From Caulobacter segnis (GTDB taxonomy: Bacteria; Pseudomonadota; Alphaproteobacteria; Caulobacterales; Caulobacteraceae), in the NCBI RefSeq assembly GCF_029543125.1, contig NZ_JARQWW010000005.1, positions 310,001 through 374,000 of the forward strand: DNA of 64,000 nt, in the 5' to 3' direction. The translations under genes were made by a program, and so were the position numbers. The notes beneath the pieces were generated by a model. That model was not told the DNA's origin. It did not search any database and worked only from the letters and a program-made list of their open reading frames with translations. Of this stretch, positions 59,967 through 64,000 are shown piece after piece. Positions within the stretch are counted from its first letter, which is position 1; every line of letters begins with the position of its first letter.

Positions 59967-62761
59967 TGGTCCTCCTTGAGGAACGCGGCGGTGGCCTCGA
60001 TGGCCTCGACCAAGCCGACGCGCTGGATCTCCACCCCCTCGGGCAGGCTGGCGAACAGGCGGGTGGGCGCGGCGGCGTCGAGCATGACGAACACGCCCTT
60101 GTCGTCCGCCCGGCGGATCAGGCGCCCGAAGGCCTGGGAGATGCGGGCGCGGGCCGTGGCGTCGTCGTAGTTCTTGCCTCCGAACCGTTGGCGGCGAGCC
60201 TTGTGCAGCAGGTCGGGGCGCGGCCACGGCACGCGGTCGAAGACCAGCAGGCGCAGCGAGCGCCCCGGCACGTCCACGCCGTCGCGAACCGCGTCGGTGC
60301 CCAGCAGGCAGGCGTCCCGCTCGGCGCGGAAGATGTCGACAAGCGCGCCGACCTCCAGCGGGTCCACGTGCTGGGCGTAGAGGGCAAGGCCCTTGTCCGC
60401 CAGCGGGGCGGCGATGCGCTCATGCACCGCCTTCAGCCGGCGGATGGCGGTGAACAGGCCAAGCCCCCCGCCCCCGGCGGCCAGGAACAGCTCGCGCATG
60501 GCGGCGGCCACCTGACGTGGGTCGTCGCGGCCCACATCGGTCACTACGAAGGCGCGGGCGTTCTTGGCGTAGTCGAAGGGCGAGGCCAGGCGCAGCAGCT
60601 TGGGCGGCTCCGGCAGACGGGCCGCGCCGGTGCGCATCTCCGCCAGGGCGAAGGGGTCGTCGGCCGAGGGATCGGTGAGCGTGGCGCTGGTCACCAGCAC
60701 CCCGTGGGCCCGCGACAGCACGGCGGCCTGCAGCGGCTGGGTCGGGTCCACCCAATGCCGGCGGCAGGCGGCGTCCACCACGCGGCCATAGAGGAAGGTG
60801 GCCTCGAACCAATCGACGAACTCGGGATCGTCCTCGCTGTCCTCGTCGATGGCCTTCAGCATGGAGCGCCAGGCTGGCAGGGTCATGCGCGCCCGGCGGT
60901 CCAGACCGCGCAGCGCCCCCTCGATCCGGGCGCGTTCGGAGGACGGCAGGGTGTCCGTATCCTCGTCCAGCACGTCCTCCAGGTGACGGGCCAGGGCCAG
61001 CAGCGGCGCCTCCACGGCGGCGATGGCGCGGGCGGCCTCCGCGGCGGTCTGGCGGACCATGTCGAGGGCCGGGCGTGCGGCGCACTCCATGCCGATGTCC
61101 GACGAGGTGGCGCGGGCGCGAAGCTGCTCCAGCACCACCACCAGGAAGGCCTCGATGGGGCCGATGGGGTTCACCTGGCCGTCGGGCGGAGCGATGCGGC
61201 CGGACCAGCCCTCGCCCGGCAGGGCGGCGGCGGCGTGCAGGGCGGCGCGCAGAGCGTCCCGCGCGGTCTCCCGGTCGCCCAGGATGTCCATCAGCCGGGC
61301 CTCAAGCCCCCTGCCCCGGCGGCCGCGGCCTTCGGGTCCTCGAATCCAGCGGCGCAGCTCGGCGGACTCCGCCCCGGACAGGGCCGAAGAGAAGGCGCTG
61401 TCGGCGGCCTCGAACAGGTGGTGGCCCTCGTCGAAGACGATGCGCTTGAGCGTCGTCGTCTCCACGTCGGTCTTCAGCCCCTTGGCCGAGCGGGCGCCGT
61501 CGAAGGCGGCCTGGGTCATGACCAGGGCGTGGTTGGCGATGACGATGTCCGCCCGGCGGGAGGCGCGAACCGCCTTCTCCACGAAACAGACGCGATAGTG
61601 CGGGCAGCCGGCGTGGACGCACTCGCCGCGCCGGTCGACCAGGTTGGCGGCGCTGGCCTGCATGGACGGCTGCACGGCGAACAGGGTCGGCAGCCAGGCC
61701 GGGAAATCGCCGCCGGTCATATCGCCGTCGCGGCTGGCGCGGATCCAGCGCGCGGTCAGGCCCATGCCGATCAGGTCGGAGCCGCCCAACTGGCCGGCGT
61801 TGCTCTGCTCCTGGAAGTTCAGCAGGCACAGGTAGTTCTCGCGTCCCTTGCGGACCACGGCCTTCTTCGCCCGCACCGCCGGGTCGGGAAAGATCGAGGC
61901 GCTCTCCCGCTCGATCTGCCGTTGCAGGGCGCGGGTGTAGGTCGAGACCCAAACCGCCGGGCCGTTGGCCTCGGCCCACAGGGAGGCCGGGGCCAGATAG
62001 CCCAGGGTCTTGCCGACCCCGGTGCCCGCCTCGGCCAGCATCATGCGCGGCTCGCCCTCGCGGTCGCGGGGCTGGAAGGCGTAGGCGGTCTCGGTGGCGA
62101 ACTCGGCCTGGGAAGGCCGCGCCTCGTCCAGGCCGGAGCGTTGCAGCAGGGAGGCCAGCCGGTCGGCGGCCCCCTGCGGGCTGATCGGCTTGGAGCCCGC
62201 CTCGCCCAGCGGCGCCTGATCCTCCCACTCGGGAATGCGGCTCCACACGTCCAGGCCGCTGCTGCGAAAGGCGTTGCCCACCGGATAGGAGCGCAGCGCC
62301 CCGATGATCGGCGGGCCCCAGGCCCAGCCGCCCTTGGCCAGGGTCTCGGCCAGGGCCAGGGCCTCTTCCCGCGTGGGCCAGGGGCTTTGGGCCACCTCGG
62401 CCAGCAGCAACTCGCAGACCCGGCGCAGGGCCTCGGCCTGCTCCACCGCGCCCTTGGGCTCCGGCAGGCCCATGGCCAGGGCCAGGCCCGCCGCCGAGGG
62501 GGCGCAGAACCGCGCCGGGCGGACGAAGGCGTAAAGCTCCAGCGCGTCGAAGATGCGGCCCGAACGCATGGGCGAATGCAGGCCGAGCCGCCGGGCGGTC
62601 ATGCCCGCATGGGCCACCAGGACCGGACCCTGCTCCATCAGGTCGCGCGCGTCCGGCGGGCGCAGGGCGCGCGGCCCCGCCGCATCCGCCACCCCGCCGC
62701 GCGGTCCGGGCAGGACGACGAGCGCGGGGGCCAGATCAAGACTCGGAGCGAGCGCGTTCAC
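59963..62761 (-). CDS. DinG/XPD-type iron-sulfur DNA helicase
   Basis: This 932-residue superfamily 2 helicase has Walker A AEAGTGVGKT (about residue 243) and an Fe-S domain with Cys at about 312 (NYLCLL), 381, 386 and 392 (ECVHAGCPHYRVC). The DEAH-type box is FDEGHHLF (about 443), and C-terminal motifs include GVDVPGRSLRLLVFDRVPWPRP and ARISQAFGRLIRR. The first about 130 residues (VLVAHAGMTARRLGLHSP, IFDALELYAFVRP) look like a degenerate DnaQ-type exonuclease domain lacking the catalytic acids. DinG helicases unwind R-loops and forks. It overlaps the MFS start by 4 bp. Confidence 0.92.
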   Translation of the reverse strand: MNALAPSLDLAPALVVLPGPRGGVADAAGPRALRPPDARDLMEQGPVLVAHAGMTARRLGLHSPMRSGRIFDALELYAFVRPARFCAPSAAGLALAMGLPEPKGAVEQAEALRRVCELLLAEVAQSPWPTREEALALAETLAKGGWAWGPPIIGALRSYPVGNAFRSSGLDVWSRIPEWEDQAPLGEAGSKPISPQGAADRLASLLQRSGLDEARPSQAEFATETAYAFQPRDREGEPRMMLAEAGTGVGKTLGYLAPASLWAEANGPAVWVSTYTRALQRQIERESASIFPDPAVRAKKAVVRKGRENYLCLLNFQEQSNAGQLGGSDLIGMGLTARWIRASRDGDMTGGDFPAWLPTLFAVQPSMQASAANLVDRRGECVHAGCPHYRVCFVEKAVRASRRADIVIANHALVMTQAAFDGARSAKGLKTDVETTTLKRIVFDEGHHLFEAADSAFSSALSGAESAELRRWIRGPEGRGRRGRGLEARLMDILGDRETARDALRAALHAAAALPGEGWSGRIAPPDGQVNPIGPIEAFLVVVLEQLRARATSSDIGMECAARPALDMVRQTAAEAARAIAAVEAPLLALARHLEDVLDEDTDTLPSSERARIEGALRGLDRRARMTLPAWRSMLKAIDEDSEDDPEFVDWFEATFLYGRVVDAACRRHWVDPTQPLQAAVLSRAHGVLVTSATLTDPSADDPFALAEMRTGAARLPEPPKLLRLASPFDYAKNARAFVVTDVGRDDPRQVAAAMRELFLAAGGGGLGLFTAIRRLKAVHERIAAPLADKGLALYAQHVDPLEVGALVDIFRAERDACLLGTDAVRDGVDVPGRSLRLLVFDRVPWPRPDLLHKARRQRFGGKNYDDATARARISQAFGRLIRRADDKGVFVMLDAAAPTRLFASLPEGVEIQRVGLVEAIEATAAFLKEDQ

Positions 62762-62813
62762 CCGCTCTTCCTACCCCGCGTCGGGTGGAAACGGAACGGG
62801 AACGATGTCGCGC

Positions 62814-62918
62814 TGCGTCCTTCGAGACGCCACTTCGTGATTTCTTAGAATGACGAACGTGGGCTGCCCGCACCTTCGTCATCCTGAGGAGCGCCGCAGG
62901 CGCGTCTCGAAGGACGCA
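62814..62918. repeat. 105-bp palindromic intergenic element
   Basis: TGCGTCCTTCGAGACGC at 62814-62830 is the exact inverse of GCGTCTCGAAGGACGCA at 62902-62918. Inside, ATGACGAA (62850) pairs with TTCGTCAT (62875). The whole can fold as one long hairpin. It looks like a non-coding MITE-like or REP element and sits just before a truncated gene remnant. Confidence 0.75.
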
Positions 62919-62936
62919 CAGAGGCCATTGGCCTAT

Positions 62937-63134
62937 CGCGCGATCCGCCAGCCACCTATCTCGACTTCGCCTATCTGTCGTTCTCGGTGGGCGCGACCTA
63001 TCAGGTTGTCGGACACCGCCGTCGGCTCCACGCCCCTGCGCAACCTGATCACCGCCCAAGCAGCGGCGGCCTATGTCTACAACACGGCGCTGCTGGCGCT
63101 GGGGATCAGCATTCTAGCGGGGTTGTTTGGGTGA
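62937..63134 (+). pseudogene. DUF1345 membrane protein remnant, 5'-truncated and frameshifted
   Basis: Two frames join into one C-terminal DUF1345 tail. The first reads DPPATYLDFAYLSFSVGATYQV and the second SDTAVGSTPLRNLITAQ continuing through YVYNTALLALGISILAGLFG to the TGA at 63132-63134. The switch needs removal of one base, most simply one T in GGTTG near 63004-63008. The N-terminal three-quarters of the usual about 220-residue protein is missing, and the break falls just past the palindromic element at 62814-62918. The remnant ends 2 bp from the stop of the convergent AT-rich gene. A sequencing error could explain the frameshift but not the truncation. Confidence 0.75.
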
Positions 63135-63136
63135 GC

Positions 63137-64000
63137 TTAGCCGATAAGCGGATCAGGATAATCATCCCTAAGAACCTGACTCACGAGATCAGCAAACCGA
63201 CCAGTATCCAAAAAGTAGTTAGGATATGCACGCTTCAAAGCAGATATCGAATCTACAGACACAAGGACAACTTGCCTATCCGATCCCTCGGGTATTCTTC
63301 GTTCCCATTCCGTATAGGTCTCGTTCGCAGCTTCCGATTGCCGCGCCCTAAAGCGCGCCACCTTTACATTTCTGGTAGCAGGATCAAGATCAACAAGAAA
63401 ATACTTAGCCTCTTTAACTCTCTCCGCTGTGTAATTTAAACTCATATTATATGCAGCAAGAACCGCTTCGACGTTTAATTTCGAAGCCAAGAATCCAAGT
63501 TCTCTATTTAACTTATTTCTGTCAGTCGGCACTCCCGGAACTGGAGCACACCCCTCAATCGCTGCGATTGCAGTAGCCATCAACGCAAAAAACCTGCGCC
63601 ACTCCTCATCACCCTGATTAGACTTCAGAGCCTGACGAGTAAAAATTCCAACCGCTTCCACAGCCGTAGCCCACGCGTGTTGAAGCTGGGTGCGCACTTG
63701 AATCTCGATCTTCCTCCCGCTCCAGCAAGCAGACTTAGATGATCCCGTATATTCATAAACTAGGTGATAAGATCGATAACCATCAGCCTTCGGATATCTA
63801 ATGTAATCCTTTTCACCAACAAGCTTATGTTCAAGCTTTCCCTTTTTAGAACCCCTTTTATACCGATCAACAAGACGCCTCACATTTCTTATATCTTTAA
63901 ATACAATCCTGCATCCAGCAACGTCCTGCATTTGAGACAATCGCATGGACGACTGCCTCATTAGTTTTGCATGTATAGATTCCAGACGTTTAATTCTTTG
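63137..64000 (-). CDS. RelA/SpoT-domain alarmone synthetase-like protein (partial, N-terminus outside window)
   Basis: The frame is open to the window edge (codons upstream of the first ATG at 63961 read RIKRLESIHAKLMR), so the N-terminus is outside. A (p)ppGpp synthetase fold is clear: R-L-x-S-I-H-A-K-L, MQDVAGCRIVFKD, the G-loop Y-I-R-Y-P-K-A-D-G-Y-R-S-Y-H, and I-E-I-Q-V-R-T-Q-L-Q-H-A-W-A with the catalytic Glu. A C-terminal region of about 130 residues follows. No HD hydrolase or TGS/ACT domain is seen. Base composition is far lower in G+C than the rest (26 of 60 at 63181-63240), with AGA, ATA and TTA codons, pointing to transfer. Such single-domain proteins include housekeeping, toxin and phage-defence members, and which type this is cannot be said. 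Confidence 0.88.
   Translation of the reverse strand, partial: QRIKRLESIHAKLMRQSSMRLSQMQDVAGCRIVFKDIRNVRRLVDRYKRGSKKGKLEHKLVGEKDYIRYPKADGYRSYHLVYEYTGSSKSACWSGRKIEIQVRTQLQHAWATAVEAVGIFTRQALKSNQGDEEWRRFFALMATAIAAIEGCAPVPGVPTDRNKLNRELGFLASKLNVEAVLAAYNMSLNYTAERVKEAKYFLVDLDPATRNVKVARFRARQSEAANETYTEWERRIPEGSDRQVVLVSVDSISALKRAYPNYFLDTGRFADLVSQVLRDDYPDPLIG

Noticed and set aside
60188-62848. 886-codon plus-strand open frame
   Set aside because: It is antisense to the DinG-type helicase with all its motifs; the product is Gly/Gln/Arg low complexity.

Overview
The window is about 64 kb of GC-rich chromosome from an alphaproteobacterium, most likely Caulobacterales (Caulobacter, Phenylobacterium or Brevundimonas type). 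The indicators are three TonB-dependent receptors, an RsaA-like surface protein, FAH/MarR, COQ7, the argH-lipoprotein-lysA and ftsE-ftsX-ydcF-plsC gene orders, and dispersed palindromic repeats. Genes are dense, often overlap by 4 bp (ATGA), and are mostly housekeeping. Genus and species cannot be settled from the sequence alone.

Layout. 1-442: edge of a DUF2239 gene. 494-4702: a 1402-residue protein made almost entirely of an 8-residue repeat nested in a 56-residue super-repeat. 4947-11623: YdcZ transporter, flavoprotein, ketopantoate-reductase-like enzyme, DUF1993, DUF885 peptidase-like protein, small proteins and an EamA exporter. 11624-12401: gene-free, with palindromes and hairpins. 12402-16200: PafA-type phosphatase and thiC with its TPP riboswitch. 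16241-23351: a secreted RidA-like protein, a TPR-sulfotransferase, a TonB receptor, a zinc metallopeptidase and a TPR protein. 23474-28625: D-cysteine desulfhydrase, Asp/Glu racemase, then a TonB receptor with a beta-propeller phytase lipoprotein. 28627-33445: gamma-glutamyltransferase and a large TonB receptor. 33744: tRNA-Leu(CAA).

33913-41228: NIPSNAP protein, ferredoxin-like protein, an FAH-MarR catabolic operon, YqaA-DsbB-COQ7, TraB/GumN, a GIY-YIG-like protein and a compact RsaA/RTX surface protein. 41233-49364: HNH nuclease, a 33-residue membrane peptide with a recognisable promoter, TetR, GluQ (probable CTG start), EamA, GNAT, cold-shock protein, TlpA, argH, lipoprotein, lysA. 49366-53753: hypoxanthine phosphoribosyltransferase, zinc-ribbon membrane protein, ftsEX, YdcF, PlsC. 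53750-62761: ChaC, DUF2125, the chorismate mutase-HisC-TyrA aromatic amino acid operon, MFS transporter and DinG-type helicase.

The right end changes character. A palindromic element (62814-62918) is followed by a frameshifted 3' fragment of a DUF1345 membrane protein gene, and then by an AT-rich RelA/SpoT-domain gene that runs off the window. This looks like the start of a horizontally acquired segment.

The strongest candidates for something undescribed are the octapeptide-repeat giant, the mini-RsaA surface protein, the signal-peptide RidA homologue that lacks the catalytic arginine, the 33-residue peptide, and the foreign RelA/SpoT gene at the right edge.
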